Part shown: positions 1 to 8,612 of the stretch, piece by piece
How positions within the stretch are numbered: the stretch's first letter is position 1
Layout of the letters: each line of letters opens with the position of its first letter
From: Pseudorhodoplanes sp049324435
GTDB lineage: Bacteria > Pseudomonadota > Alphaproteobacteria > Rhizobiales > Xanthobacteraceae
Reading direction: 5' to 3'
Assembly (NCBI GenBank): GCA_049324435.1
Contig: JBMOOQ010000028.1
Coordinates: 161,797 to 225,796 of the forward strand
Length of the DNA: 64,000 nt
Notes under the pieces: generated by a model
Seen by the model: only the letters and a program-made list of their open reading frames with translations
What the model was told of the DNA's origin: nothing
Database searches by the model: none
Translations under genes and position numbers: made by a program

Positions 1-655
1 CGGCGCTCTGGAGAATGCGCCCGTGGTGCAAGACCACCATGGTATCGGCAAGCCCCACGGCTTCGTCGATGTCGTGGGTTACGAGGATTGTCGGGGTCGA
101 AAGTTGTTTTCGCAGCTCTGCGATTTCCTGGTGCAGTTTTCGTCTGGTCACGCGGTCCACCGCCGAGAATGGCTCGTCCAGCAGCAGGACTTTCGGATCG
201 CGGGCCAGCGCCCGCGCCACCGCGACGCGCTGCTGCTGGCCGCCGGAGAGTTCGGCCGGGCGACGCGCGCCAAGGCCGTTCAGATGGACCTGATCGAGCA
301 GGGTCTCCGCGCGGGCCTTACGCTCTGCTTTGGGCAAGTGATCGAGTGCGCTCATTACGTTGCGGAGCGCCGTCATGTGCGGAAACAGCGCATAGTTCTG
401 GAACACCATGCCGCTCCGCCGGAGATGTGGCGGCAGTGCGAGTCCGGTTTCGCTATCGAACCATACTTCGCCGCCCACGCTCACCTTTCCAGTTCGCGGC
501 CGGTACAGGCCTGCGATCGAGCGCAGCGTTGTCGATTTGCCGCTGCCGGATGGGCCAACCAGCGCGAGCATTTCGCCCGGAGCGCAGCTGAGATCGATCG
601 CCAGCGGTATCGGACCAGCCTGATGCAACGATACCGACAAGCCAGCCGAATTCAC
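1..655 (-). CDS. modC: Molybdate ABC transporter ATP-binding protein (partial, runs off the window)
   Basis: ATPase of the molybdate importer, acting on the cytoplasmic face with ModB. Reading the minus strand from GTG at 655 gives about 218 residues before the edge. They include Walker A (GPSGSGKST, residues 34-42), the signature LSGGQQQR, Walker B (VLLLDEP) and the switch His of the THD motif. The start overlaps the modB stop as GTGA, typical of translational coupling. The C-terminal part, including any molybdate-binding MOP/TOBE domain, lies left of the window. Assignment to modC rather than another sulfate/iron-type ATPase rests on the modBA neighbours. Confidence 0.88.
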   Translation of the reverse strand, partial: MNSAGLSVSLHQAGPIPLAIDLSCAPGEMLALVGPSGSGKSTTLRSIAGLYRPRTGKVSVGGEVWFDSETGLALPPHLRRSGMVFQNYALFPHMTALRNVMSALDHLPKAERKARAETLLDQVHLNGLGARRPAELSGGQQQRVAVARALARDPKVLLLDEPFSAVDRVTRRKLHQEIAELRKQLSTPTILVTHDIDEAVGLADTMVVLHHGRILQSA

Positions 656-1320
656 GCCAGCCTCCGTCCGGCCCACCGCGAAAACGCGAAGGTCATCGCA
701 ATCGCCAGAAGCGATATGACGAGGAGGAGCGCCGACATCTGCGCCGCGGCCGCATCGTCGAAGGCCTGAACGCGGTCGTAGATCGAAATCGCGATGGTCT
801 TGGTCTCGCCGGGGATCGAGCCGCCGACCATCAGCACCACGCCGAATTCACCCAGCGTATGCGCAAAACTCAGCACTATGGCCGTGAGGATGCCCGGCCA
901 GGCCAGCGGCAATTCCACCCGCATGAACGCGATCCACGGTGTCATGCCCGAACAGGCGGCGGCGTCCCGCACATCGCGCGAGATCGCCTCAAAGGCGCGT
1001 TGTATCGGCTGGATCGAAAACGGAATGTTGACGATCACCGAAGCCAGCAAAAGGCCTTCGAAGGTAAAGACGAGCTGATGTCCGAACAGCTTTTCCCAAG
1101 TCTGTCCGACCGGCGAATGGCCACCGAACGCGACCAGAAGATAATAGCCGAACACGGTCGGCGGCAGCACCAGCGGCAACGCGACCAGCCCCTCCACCGC
1201 TGCCTTGCCGGTAAAGTCGCGATAGGCCAGCCACCGCCCGGCGACGATGCCGAGCGGCAGCAGGATGGCGACCGTCCCTGCGGCGAGCCGCAGCGACAGC
1301 CAGAGAGATGTCCAGTCCAT
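652..1320 (-). CDS. modB: Molybdate ABC transporter permease ModB
   Basis: Inner-membrane channel subunit of the molybdate transporter, 222 residues, the usual ModB size. It is strongly hydrophobic with about five membrane spans. The cytoplasmic loop for ATPase contact reads DAAACSGMTPWIAFMRVELP around residues 138-158, a normal ABC permease EAA-type loop. It sits between modA (28 bases upstream) and modC (overlapping stop and start), so it is the middle gene of a modABC operon. Nothing unusual is seen in it. Confidence 0.93.
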   Translation of the reverse strand: MDWTSLWLSLRLAAGTVAILLPLGIVAGRWLAYRDFTGKAAVEGLVALPLVLPPTVFGYYLLVAFGGHSPVGQTWEKLFGHQLVFTFEGLLLASVIVNIPFSIQPIQRAFEAISRDVRDAAACSGMTPWIAFMRVELPLAWPGILTAIVLSFAHTLGEFGVVLMVGGSIPGETKTIAISIYDRVQAFDDAAAAQMSALLLVISLLAIAMTFAFSRWAGRRLA

Positions 1321-1348
1321 GGCAGCAGTCTCGTTTCAAACTGTCCCG

Positions 1349-2119
1349 TTATTCGCCGGGCAGAACGAAGCCGTACTTCACCATGATCTTGCGGGCCGGC
1401 GGCGATTGCACGAAGGCATAAAACCGTTCGGCAACCGGTCCGGCCTTGGTCGTTAGCACCATGCGCTGACGCAGCGGCTGGTGCCATTCGGCCGGAATCA
1501 ATGCAAATGTGCCGAGTTTGGACACTTTCGGGGAGAGCGCGAGCGAATAGGCAATGATTCCGCCTTGCGTCGAGCCCGAGGTCGCGAATTGTGCCGCCTG
1601 CGAGACATTCTCGCCGAGCACCAGCTTGTCCTTCACCTGGTCCCACAGGCTCTGATGGCGCAGCGCCTCCTCGGCGCGTTTGCCGTAGGGCGCATGATCC
1701 GGATTGGCGATGGCGAATTTCTGCAGGCGGCCGTCTGCCAGCGCCGCCTTCAGGTCGGCGAGCGTGCCATCCGCCTTCAACAGAGAATTATGTGGGACGA
1801 TGATAACAACGCGTCCGATCGCATACAGCTCGCCGCGATCCCTGGCATGCCCGCCCTTTGCGAGTTCGAAAATGTAATCCTCGTCGGCGGACAAGAACAT
1901 CTGAAACGGCGCGCCCTGCTGGATTTGCCGGGTAAAGTTGCCGGACGATCCATAGGATACCTTAACCTTCTCGCCGGTTTCTTTCGCGAAGGCTTCGGTC
2001 ACCTCCTCAAGCGCGAATTGCAGATCGGATGCGGCGGCAATCACGGGCTCCTGCGCAGCGGCAGGACGCAGAAGCATAAGGGATGACAGAGCGAATACGA
2101 ACGCAAGGCGTTTGATCAC
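1349..2119 (-). CDS. modA: Periplasmic molybdate-binding protein ModA
   Basis: Captures molybdate (and probably tungstate) in the periplasm for ModBC; 256 residues. I chose the GTG at 2119 because it has a GGAGAA ribosome site six bases upstream and is followed directly by a signal peptide (residues 1-22, ending in AAAQE). A longer frame to 2221 would put an extra 34 arginine-rich residues before the signal and is unlikely. The mature start VIAAASDLQFALEEV is typical of the family, as is YGSSGNFTRQIQQGAPFQ. It is the first gene of the modABC operon. Confidence 0.92.
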   Translation of the reverse strand: MIKRLAFVFALSSLMLLRPAAAQEPVIAAASDLQFALEEVTEAFAKETGEKVKVSYGSSGNFTRQIQQGAPFQMFLSADEDYIFELAKGGHARDRGELYAIGRVVIIVPHNSLLKADGTLADLKAALADGRLQKFAIANPDHAPYGKRAEEALRHQSLWDQVKDKLVLGENVSQAAQFATSGSTQGGIIAYSLALSPKVSKLGTFALIPAEWHQPLRQRMVLTTKAGPVAERFYAFVQSPPARKIMVKYGFVLPGE

Positions 2120-2355
2120 GGCGGTTCTCCGGGTCCGGATGCGCTGCAGGGCGCGAGCAAAGCCGCGCTGCAGACGAACGATGGATTGAAAAAGCGACAG
2201 AGCCAGGAACCGCCGTTCCATGATGCCGAGGCACGCTCAGTGCCCTGCGGGTCGCAAAGGTACTTTAGCAGCCCCCCGCCATTTGCCAAGATCGGACATA
2301 CAATCTCGGACACAATATCGCAGACTCGCGAGACGGTCCGACCCGGGAGAAGGCG

Positions 2356-3987
2356 ATGACCACACCGACGCCTGCCGAAGGCGACTACGACTACATCATC
2401 GCCGGTGCAGGCTCGGCCGGGTGCGTCCTGGCCAACCGGCTCTCGGCCGATCCGGATAAGCGCGTGCTGCTGCTGGAGGCCGGCGGGCGCGATAACTGGA
2501 TCTGGTTTCACATCCCGGTCGGCTATCTGTTCGCGATCGGCAATCCGCGCTCGGACTGGATGTTTCGCACCGAGCCGGTACCCGGTCTGAACGGCCGCTC
2601 GCTCGCCTATCCGCGCGGCAAGGTGCTGGGCGGATCGTCGGCGATCAACGCCATGATCTACATGCGCGGACAGGCCGGCGATTACGACCACTGGCGGCAG
2701 CTCGGTCTCACAGGTTGGGGCTGGGACGACGTGAAGCCCCTGTTCAAGAAGCAGCTCGATCATTTTCTGGGCGACAGCGAGCATCACGGCACAGGCGGCG
2801 AGTGGCGCGTGGAATATCCGCGGCTGCGCTGGGATATCACCGACGCCTTCCGCGAAGCGGCGGCGCAGGCTGGGATTCCAAAATGCGGCGATTTCAACAC
2901 CGGCAACAATGAGGGCTGCGGCTATTTCCACGTCAACCAGAAGATGGGACGGCGCTGGTCGTCGGCGCGCGGCTTTCTCAAGCCGGTGATGGGGCGCCCA
3001 AATCTGCGGGTCGAGACCGGTTGCCTGGTTGAGAAAATCGAATTCGACGGCAGGCGCGCGACCGGTGTGCGCTTCCGGCAGAACGGCGAAAGCAAGGTTG
3101 CACGCTGCCGCGGCGAGGTGATCCTGTCGGCGGGCGCGATCGGCTCGGTCCAACTCCTGCTGCTGTCCGGTGTCGGGCCGGTTGCACAACTCGCCAAACA
3201 CGGGATTGCGCCAGTCCTTGATAAGCCGGGCGTCGGCGAGAACCTGCAGGATCACCTGCAATTGCGGTTGATTCACAAGGTCACAGGCGTCACCACACTG
3301 AACGAGACCTATCGGTCGCTGTTCCGCCGCGCGATGATGGGCCTCGACTATGCGCTGCGCCGGCGTGGACCTTTGACCATGGCGCCGTCGCAACTTGGCG
3401 CGTTCACGCGGTCAAGCCCGCACTACGACCGGCCGAACATCCAGTTTCATGTGCAGCCTCTCTCGCTCGACAAGTTCGGCGACCCGCTGCACGATTTCCC
3501 GGCCTTCACCACCAGCGTTGCGAATCTGCGGCCATCGAGCCGCGGCTTTGTCCGGCTTCGCAGCGCCGACCCGGCGGACAAGCCGGTGATCCAGCCGAAC
3601 TATCTTGCGACCGACGAGGACCGTCAGGTTGCGGCGGATTCGATCCGCGTTGCCCGCAATATCGTGGCGCAACCGGCATTGCAGAAATATCATCCGGTCG
3701 AATATCTGCCCGGGGATACGGTGCGCAGCAACGACGACGCGGCGCTCGCGAAGGCGGCGGGCGATATCGGAACCACGATCTTCCATCCGGTCGGCACCGC
3801 GAAGATGGGCCGGCCGGACGACCCGATGGCGGTGGTGGACGAGCGGCTTCGCGTGATCGGGCTTGCAAATTTGCGGGTCATCGATGCATCGGTGATGCCG
3901 ACGATAACCTCCGGGAACACAAACTCCCCAACCATGATGATCGCCGAAAAGGGGGCAATGATGGTGCGGGAGGATGCGCGGGGCTGA
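2356..3987 (+). CDS. GMC-family FAD-dependent oxidoreductase (choline dehydrogenase-like)
   Basis: Flavoprotein that oxidises an alcohol, 543 residues, the normal length for the family. The N-terminal dinucleotide fold has GAGSAGCVLANRL (about residues 17-29). The GMC signature reads GKVLGGSSAINAMIYMRG. The C-terminus carries the catalytic His (FHPVGTAKM, about residue 476) and Asn (SGNTNSPT). ATG at 2356 follows GGGAGAAGG. It is transcribed away from modA and has no aldehyde dehydrogenase beside it, so the substrate cannot be read from context. Similarity to BetA-like enzymes does not prove choline as substrate. Confidence 0.9.
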   Translation: MTTPTPAEGDYDYIIAGAGSAGCVLANRLSADPDKRVLLLEAGGRDNWIWFHIPVGYLFAIGNPRSDWMFRTEPVPGLNGRSLAYPRGKVLGGSSAINAMIYMRGQAGDYDHWRQLGLTGWGWDDVKPLFKKQLDHFLGDSEHHGTGGEWRVEYPRLRWDITDAFREAAAQAGIPKCGDFNTGNNEGCGYFHVNQKMGRRWSSARGFLKPVMGRPNLRVETGCLVEKIEFDGRRATGVRFRQNGESKVARCRGEVILSAGAIGSVQLLLLSGVGPVAQLAKHGIAPVLDKPGVGENLQDHLQLRLIHKVTGVTTLNETYRSLFRRAMMGLDYALRRRGPLTMAPSQLGAFTRSSPHYDRPNIQFHVQPLSLDKFGDPLHDFPAFTTSVANLRPSSRGFVRLRSADPADKPVIQPNYLATDEDRQVAADSIRVARNIVAQPALQKYHPVEYLPGDTVRSNDDAALAKAAGDIGTTIFHPVGTAKMGRPDDPMAVVDERLRVIGLANLRVIDASVMPTITSGNTNSPTMMIAEKGAMMVREDARG

Positions 3988-4034
3988 CCCGCCGTCACAC
4001 CATTTCCTAAGATTCGCGCGATAATGCCTTGACC

Positions 4035-4625
4035 ATGCACCCGCTTCTTTCGCGCATCCGAAACATCATTGCCGACCCGCGGGGGGAGTGGCCGCTGATC
4101 GCCACCGAGCCCGGCAACCCGATGCGGCTGTTCGTCGGTTACGTTTCGGTACTGGCTGCGATCCCGGCGATTGCCGGGTTCATCGGATCGAGCCTGATCG
4201 GTGTCTCGGTTTCGGTAGGCCGGTTGCACGATCCGTTGTCGATCGGATTGCTTCGGGCTTTCATAAGCTATCTGTTCAGCTTCGTGATCGTCTATTTGAC
4301 CGCGCTCGCCGTCGATGTCATGGCGCCTTTGTTCCAGACGCAGCGCAACTTCACCAATGCGCTGAAGCTCTCGGTCTATTCCTTCACGCCGGTCTGGCTG
4401 ATCGGGATCGTGCTGGTAATGCCGGGGCTGCGATTTCTTTCCATTCTCGGGCTTTACGCGATCCGCCTGGTCTGGACCGGGCTGCCGCCGCTGATGGGCA
4501 CGCCACGCACCAAAGTCCTGCCCTATGCGTTGTCGATCGTGGTCGCGGCCTTCGGCATCACGCTCGCCATGGCGGTGATTCAGGCTGCTTTCCTCACTCT
4601 GCCGTTCCAGGGCAGAGGTGACTGA
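4035..4625 (+). CDS. Yip1-family integral membrane protein
   Basis: A 196-residue membrane protein with about five hydrophobic spans, matching the bacterial Yip1 domain pattern: an amphipathic N-terminus with the DPRGEW motif near residues 15-20, followed by paired helices and the segment KLSVYSFTPVWLIGI. Its function in bacteria is not established. I prefer ATG at 4035 to the TTG two codons upstream. It is convergent with the E1 gene, the two stops being adjacent. Confidence 0.78.
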   Translation: MHPLLSRIRNIIADPRGEWPLIATEPGNPMRLFVGYVSVLAAIPAIAGFIGSSLIGVSVSVGRLHDPLSIGLLRAFISYLFSFVIVYLTALAVDVMAPLFQTQRNFTNALKLSVYSFTPVWLIGIVLVMPGLRFLSILGLYAIRLVWTGLPPLMGTPRTKVLPYALSIVVAAFGITLAMAVIQAAFLTLPFQGRGD

Positions 4626-7016
4626 CTACGGTAGTGCCTTCAGATAACGGATCGGCCGCCCGGTGGTGAGTGCCTGCGCTGCGGCAATGATCGCGTTCGT
4701 GTCGATGCCGTAATGCCGGTAGAGCTCCGGCAGCGATCCGGTCTGGCCGAAATGCTCGACGCCGAGACCGCGGGTCCGGTGACCGTGCACGGCGCCAAGC
4801 CATGACAATGTCGCGGGATGCCCATCCAGCACGGTAACGATTCCGCAATCCGGCGGCACGTCGTCCAATAGCCGCTCGATATGCGAGCGAGCATGCACAA
4901 GGCCTCGTTCGCGGGCGCGCTGCGCCGCTGTCCAGCCGGCATTCAGCCGGTCGGCGGAGGTGACGGCGAGCAGCCCGACGTCGCGGCGGTCCTCTCCCAT
5001 CAGTCCGACTGCCTCGATTGCTTCCGGCGCGATTGCGCCGGTATAGGCGACGACTACCTGCGCATTCGGTCCGGGTTTGCGTAGCCAGTAGGCGCCGTTG
5101 ACGATGTCCTGCCGCAAATCGTCGGACATTGTACGCTGCGGCTGCTCGACCGGACGGGTAGAGAGCCGCAGATAGACCGATCCGCCGGTCTCGTCCCGGA
5201 GCCATGACTGTTCGGATGGTGTGGCATCGCCGTCCTTCTGGATATAGTCGAACGCAAAGCGCAGGATGACCGCGAGCTCGTCGACGAATGCAGGTTCGAA
5301 CGATGCGAGCCCGTCCTGCGCCATGCCAATCAGCGGCTGCGCGATCGACTGATGCGCGCCGCCCTCGGGCGCGAGCGTAATGCCGGACGGTGTCGCCACC
5401 ACAATGAAGCGGGCATCCTGGTAGCAGGCGTAATTCAGCGCATCGAGCCCGCGCGCGATGAAGGGATCGTAGAGCGTTCCGACCGGCAGCAGCCGTTCGC
5501 CCTCGATCGCATGAGATAGCCCAAGCGCGGACAGCAGAATGAACAGGTTCATCTCAGCGATGCCGAGCTCGATATGCTGGCCCTCCGGCGAAAATTCCCA
5601 GGCGAAGGTGGAGGGAATGCGCTCGTTGCGGAACGTATCGAGCGCCGATTCGCGCGCGAATAGCTTGCGCCGGTTCACCCAAGCGCCGAGATTGGTCGAG
5701 ACCGTGACGTCCGGCGATGTGGTGACGATACGCGACGCATAGGACTCCCTCGATTTGGCGATCTCGTTCATCAGCGCGCCGAATCCGGTCTGGGTCGAGG
5801 TCACGGCCTGTACTGGCACCGGCAGCGTTGCGGGAATCGCGATGCGCGCTGCTTTCGCCGCAGGCTTGCGCTGCGCGAACGGCACCGTGTCGAGAAAATC
5901 TTGGAGAACTTGTTGCGGTAGCGTCAGGCCCTCGAACTTGTCCCACTCATGGCCGGGTCGCACATGGTTCTGCGCCCGGAACGTCTCCATCTGCGCCGGC
6001 GTCATCAGCCCGGCGTGATTGTCTTTATGTCCGGCCATCGGCAGGCCGAAGCCCTTCACCGTGTAGCAGATGAAGCAGACCGGCCGGTCGTGGTCGACGC
6101 TCTTGAAGGCCTTGAGCAGCGCCGGGAGATCGTGGCCGCCGAGATTGTTCATCAGCCGCGCCAGCTCGTCGTCCGAGCGCTTCCCGATCAGCCGCGTCAC
6201 ATCGCCCTGATCGCCGATTTCGTCGAGGAGGCGCTTTCGCCATGCAGCGCCCCCCTGGAACACCAGCGCCGAATAAAGCGGGTTCGGACACGCATCGATC
6301 CACTGACGCAGTTTCTCGCCGCCAGGCTCGCGGAATGCCGCTTCCTGCAGCGAACCGTATTTGACGATCACAACCTGCCAGCCGAAATTCTCGAACAGCT
6401 GTTCGTAGCGCTCCCACAATCCTTCGCGCACCACGGCGTCGAGACTCTGGCGGTTGTAGTCCACGATCCACCAGCAATTGCGCAGCGATTGTTTCCAGCC
6501 TTCCAGCAGCGCCTCGAAGATATTGCCCTCGTCGAGTTCGGCATCGCCAACCAGCGCGATCATGCGGCCTTCCGGCTTGTCTTTGACGAAGCCGTGCGCG
6601 CGGACGTAATCCTGCACGATCGACGAGAATAGCGTCTGCGCAACGCCAAGTCCGACCGACCCGGTGGAGAAGTCGACATCGTCGATATCTTTGGTGCGTG
6701 AGGGATAGCTCTGCGCACCCTTGTAGCCGCGAAAGTTTTCGAGCTTCTCGCGCGTCTGCTTGCCGAGCAGATACTGGATCGCGTGAAAGACCGGCGACGC
6801 ATGCGGCTTCACCGCGACGCGGTCCTGCGGCCGCAGGATGTCGAAATAGAGCGCGGTCATGATGGTCGCGAGCGAGGCGGACGAGGCCTGGTGCCCGCCG
6901 ACCTTGAGCCCATCGACGTTCTCGCGGATGTGGTTCGCGTTGTGGATGGTCCAGCTCGCGAGCCACAGCACCTTCTTTTCCAGTTCGGACAGGATGTCGA
7001 TGCGAGGCGGCTGCAT
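4626..7016 (-). CDS. Thiamine-diphosphate 2-oxoacid dehydrogenase E1, homodimeric AceE-type (pyruvate or 2-oxobutyrate)
   Basis: Decarboxylating E1 subunit of a 2-oxoacid dehydrogenase complex, 796 residues, somewhat shorter than E. coli AceE (887). ATG at 7016 has AAAGGAG seven bases upstream. The thiamine diphosphate motif is GDAELDEGN (157-165) with the closing Asn at about 188. SYPSRTKDIDDVDFSTGSVG and WAWEFSPEGQHIELGIAEMN-like stretches follow the AceE/transketolase fold. A divergent Lrp/AsnC gene at 7169 suggests amino-acid-responsive control. In Pseudomonas putida an E1 of this class (MdeB) with an Lrp-type partner (MdeR) serves methionine breakdown through 2-oxobutyrate. No methionine gamma-lyase is present here, so pyruvate and 2-oxobutyrate are both open. 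No E2 or E3 gene is adjacent. Confidence 0.85.
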   Translation of the reverse strand: MQPPRIDILSELEKKVLWLASWTIHNANHIRENVDGLKVGGHQASSASLATIMTALYFDILRPQDRVAVKPHASPVFHAIQYLLGKQTREKLENFRGYKGAQSYPSRTKDIDDVDFSTGSVGLGVAQTLFSSIVQDYVRAHGFVKDKPEGRMIALVGDAELDEGNIFEALLEGWKQSLRNCWWIVDYNRQSLDAVVREGLWERYEQLFENFGWQVVIVKYGSLQEAAFREPGGEKLRQWIDACPNPLYSALVFQGGAAWRKRLLDEIGDQGDVTRLIGKRSDDELARLMNNLGGHDLPALLKAFKSVDHDRPVCFICYTVKGFGLPMAGHKDNHAGLMTPAQMETFRAQNHVRPGHEWDKFEGLTLPQQVLQDFLDTVPFAQRKPAAKAARIAIPATLPVPVQAVTSTQTGFGALMNEIAKSRESYASRIVTTSPDVTVSTNLGAWVNRRKLFARESALDTFRNERIPSTFAWEFSPEGQHIELGIAEMNLFILLSALGLSHAIEGERLLPVGTLYDPFIARGLDALNYACYQDARFIVVATPSGITLAPEGGAHQSIAQPLIGMAQDGLASFEPAFVDELAVILRFAFDYIQKDGDATPSEQSWLRDETGGSVYLRLSTRPVEQPQRTMSDDLRQDIVNGAYWLRKPGPNAQVVVAYTGAIAPEAIEAVGLMGEDRRDVGLLAVTSADRLNAGWTAAQRARERGLVHARSHIERLLDDVPPDCGIVTVLDGHPATLSWLGAVHGHRTRGLGVEHFGQTGSLPELYRHYGIDTNAIIAAAQALTTGRPIRYLKALP

Positions 7017-7113
7017 GATGCGCTCCTTTGGCGCGATCCTCGGGTTGTGCGGACGAGTCTGTGTCTCGCACGGGCCGCATGGCAATGGCATTCAATTCGC
7101 GTTATGATGGTCT

Positions 7114-7133
7114 GCATTATTAGCAGAATATGC
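7114..7133. promoter_or_regulatory. Imperfect dyad between E1 and Lrp genes, candidate Lrp/AsnC operator
   Basis: A 20-base degenerate dyad starts GCAT and ends ATGC, with an AT-rich centre. It lies in the 152-base divergent intergenic region, 35 bases before the regulator start and about 98 before the E1 start. Lrp-family proteins bind such degenerate AT-rich palindromes and usually control the divergent neighbour. The assignment is inferred from position and symmetry only. Confidence 0.4.
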
Positions 7134-7168
7134 CAATTTGCTCTCGATATGAAGCATGATCAGCCAAA

Positions 7169-7627
7169 ATGACGCTCGATGCTATCGATCGCAAAATTCT
7201 CGCGCTGTTGCAGGACGACGGCCGCATCAGTTTGGCCGCGCTTGCCGAAAAGGTTGGCCTTTCGCCGTCGCCCTGCCTGCGCCGCGTCCGCCTGCTGGAA
7301 AAGGCCGGCATCATCGCGCGCTATGTCGCGGTCCTGAATCAGCGCGAGGTAGGGCTGCCCGTTTCCGTTTTCATTTCGATCAAGCTGGAAAGCCAGCGCG
7401 AGGAGGCGCTGACCAAATTCGGGCGTGCGATCGCGCGCTGGCCAGAGGTTCTGGAATGCTACCTGATGACCGGCCCGCGTGATTATCTCCTTCGCGTCGT
7501 GGTCGCCGATCTCTCCGCCTACGAGCAGTTCCTGAAGCAGAAGCTGACGCGGCTCGATGGCATCGCTTCGATCGAGTCGAGCTTCGCACTTGAGCAGGTA
7601 AAATACACTAACGTGCTGCCAGTGTGA
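7169..7627 (+). CDS. Lrp/AsnC-family transcriptional regulator
   Basis: A 152-residue regulator. It has an N-terminal winged helix-turn-helix (DAIDRKILALLQDDGRIS, then LAALAEKVGLSPSPCLRRV, about residues 3-40) and a C-terminal RAM effector domain from about 65 to 145 (VSVFISIKLESQ, YLMTGPRDYLLRVVVADL). The length is standard. It is divergent from the AceE-type E1, which is the probable target. The ligand is probably an amino acid or 2-oxoacid, but which one cannot be read here. Confidence 0.92.
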   Translation: MTLDAIDRKILALLQDDGRISLAALAEKVGLSPSPCLRRVRLLEKAGIIARYVAVLNQREVGLPVSVFISIKLESQREEALTKFGRAIARWPEVLECYLMTGPRDYLLRVVVADLSAYEQFLKQKLTRLDGIASIESSFALEQVKYTNVLPV

Positions 7628-7628
7628 C

Positions 7629-8540
7629 TCAACCTCTGTTCCGCAACACAAGGCAAGCGCCGCCGGCCTTGCGCAGCGTATTGCAGAGCGCGTTGGCCTC
7701 GGCGCGCGTATCGGTACCGATCCGCACCTGGTAGAACACGGCACGCCCGCGCGTCCGCAGCATCGACGACTGGATGCCGGGGTCCTTTCCGGCAAGGATA
7801 CTCTCATAGCGCCGCAACGCCCGTGCATACATCGCCATCGCGCGCTCGCGCGAGAAGCCCGCACCAAGCTGCACACCCCAGGGCTGCGCCAGCGAATGCA
7901 CGACGCGCTGCGTCAGCTGTTCGAGGAACGGCGACGGCGAACGTTTCAGTATCGCCATCAGTTCGCCGCAGCCGGGTTCGCGCATCTGCTCCTGTTTTGG
8001 TGTCTCCTTGCCGTCGCGCGCCTTGGCGCGTTCGGCGGCCCAATCGTCAACCGTCATGCCGGTGATTGCCGAAACATAGTTCCGCGTTTCGCCCGGCATC
8101 GGTCCCGTGCCTGCGAGCCACTCGCGCACACGGCGCGGTCCGGCATTATAGGCGGCCGCCGCAAGCCCGAGATTGCCGAATTGCAGCCAGAGCTCTTTCA
8201 GGAATTCCGCCGACTTCGGCAACGCCTGGACGGGGTCGAAAGGATCGAGGAGCCCGCGCTCGGCGGCGGTGCCCGGCATGAATTGCGCCATCCCCTGCGC
8301 GCGCTTGCCGCTGCGCGTCATCGGGCCGACCGCGTCGGCGCGGAAACGGCTTTCCTGCCAGATCACCCGCGCGAAAAATTCGACCGGCAGACCGTGATCG
8401 CGCGCGGCGGACTCGATCATCAGGCAGATGGAGTCGTCGGGTGCGGAGGTCTGGGCGAGGGCATTCGAAAGCGACGCCGATGCCAGCGCCATTGCTATGG
8501 CAAAGACGCGGCCTCCCGCGGTCTGAAAAACGCCCGGCAC
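7629..8540 (-). CDS. Periplasmic lytic transglycosylase with SPOR-like C-terminus
   Basis: Cleaves peptidoglycan glycan strands. The 303 residues start with a signal peptide (to about Ala29) and continue with an SLT domain from about residue 38. The catalytic Glu is Glu63 in WQESRF, with the family motifs GMAQFMPGTA and LAAAAYNAGP. The last 40 residues (FYQVRIGTDTRAEANALCNTLRKAG) look like a SPOR domain, which binds denuded glycan at septa. The stop is one base from the Lrp stop, so the two genes converge. Confidence 0.87.
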   Translation of the reverse strand: MPGVFQTAGGRVFAIAMALASASLSNALAQTSAPDDSICLMIESAARDHGLPVEFFARVIWQESRFRADAVGPMTRSGKRAQGMAQFMPGTAAERGLLDPFDPVQALPKSAEFLKELWLQFGNLGLAAAAYNAGPRRVREWLAGTGPMPGETRNYVSAITGMTVDDWAAERAKARDGKETPKQEQMREPGCGELMAILKRSPSPFLEQLTQRVVHSLAQPWGVQLGAGFSRERAMAMYARALRRYESILAGKDPGIQSSMLRTRGRAVFYQVRIGTDTRAEANALCNTLRKAGGACLVLRNRG

Positions 8541-8612
8541 GGCAATGGCCCGTCCATCTCAAGATGCCGGCTGCGGCCACGTGCCATTGGCTCGGGGCCG
8601 AGTGCAGGCAAA

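Noticed and set aside
2222..2355. ModE-type molybdate operator or Moco riboswitch between modA and the GMC gene
   Set aside because: No convincing palindrome or riboswitch core could be recognised in the 130-base gap.
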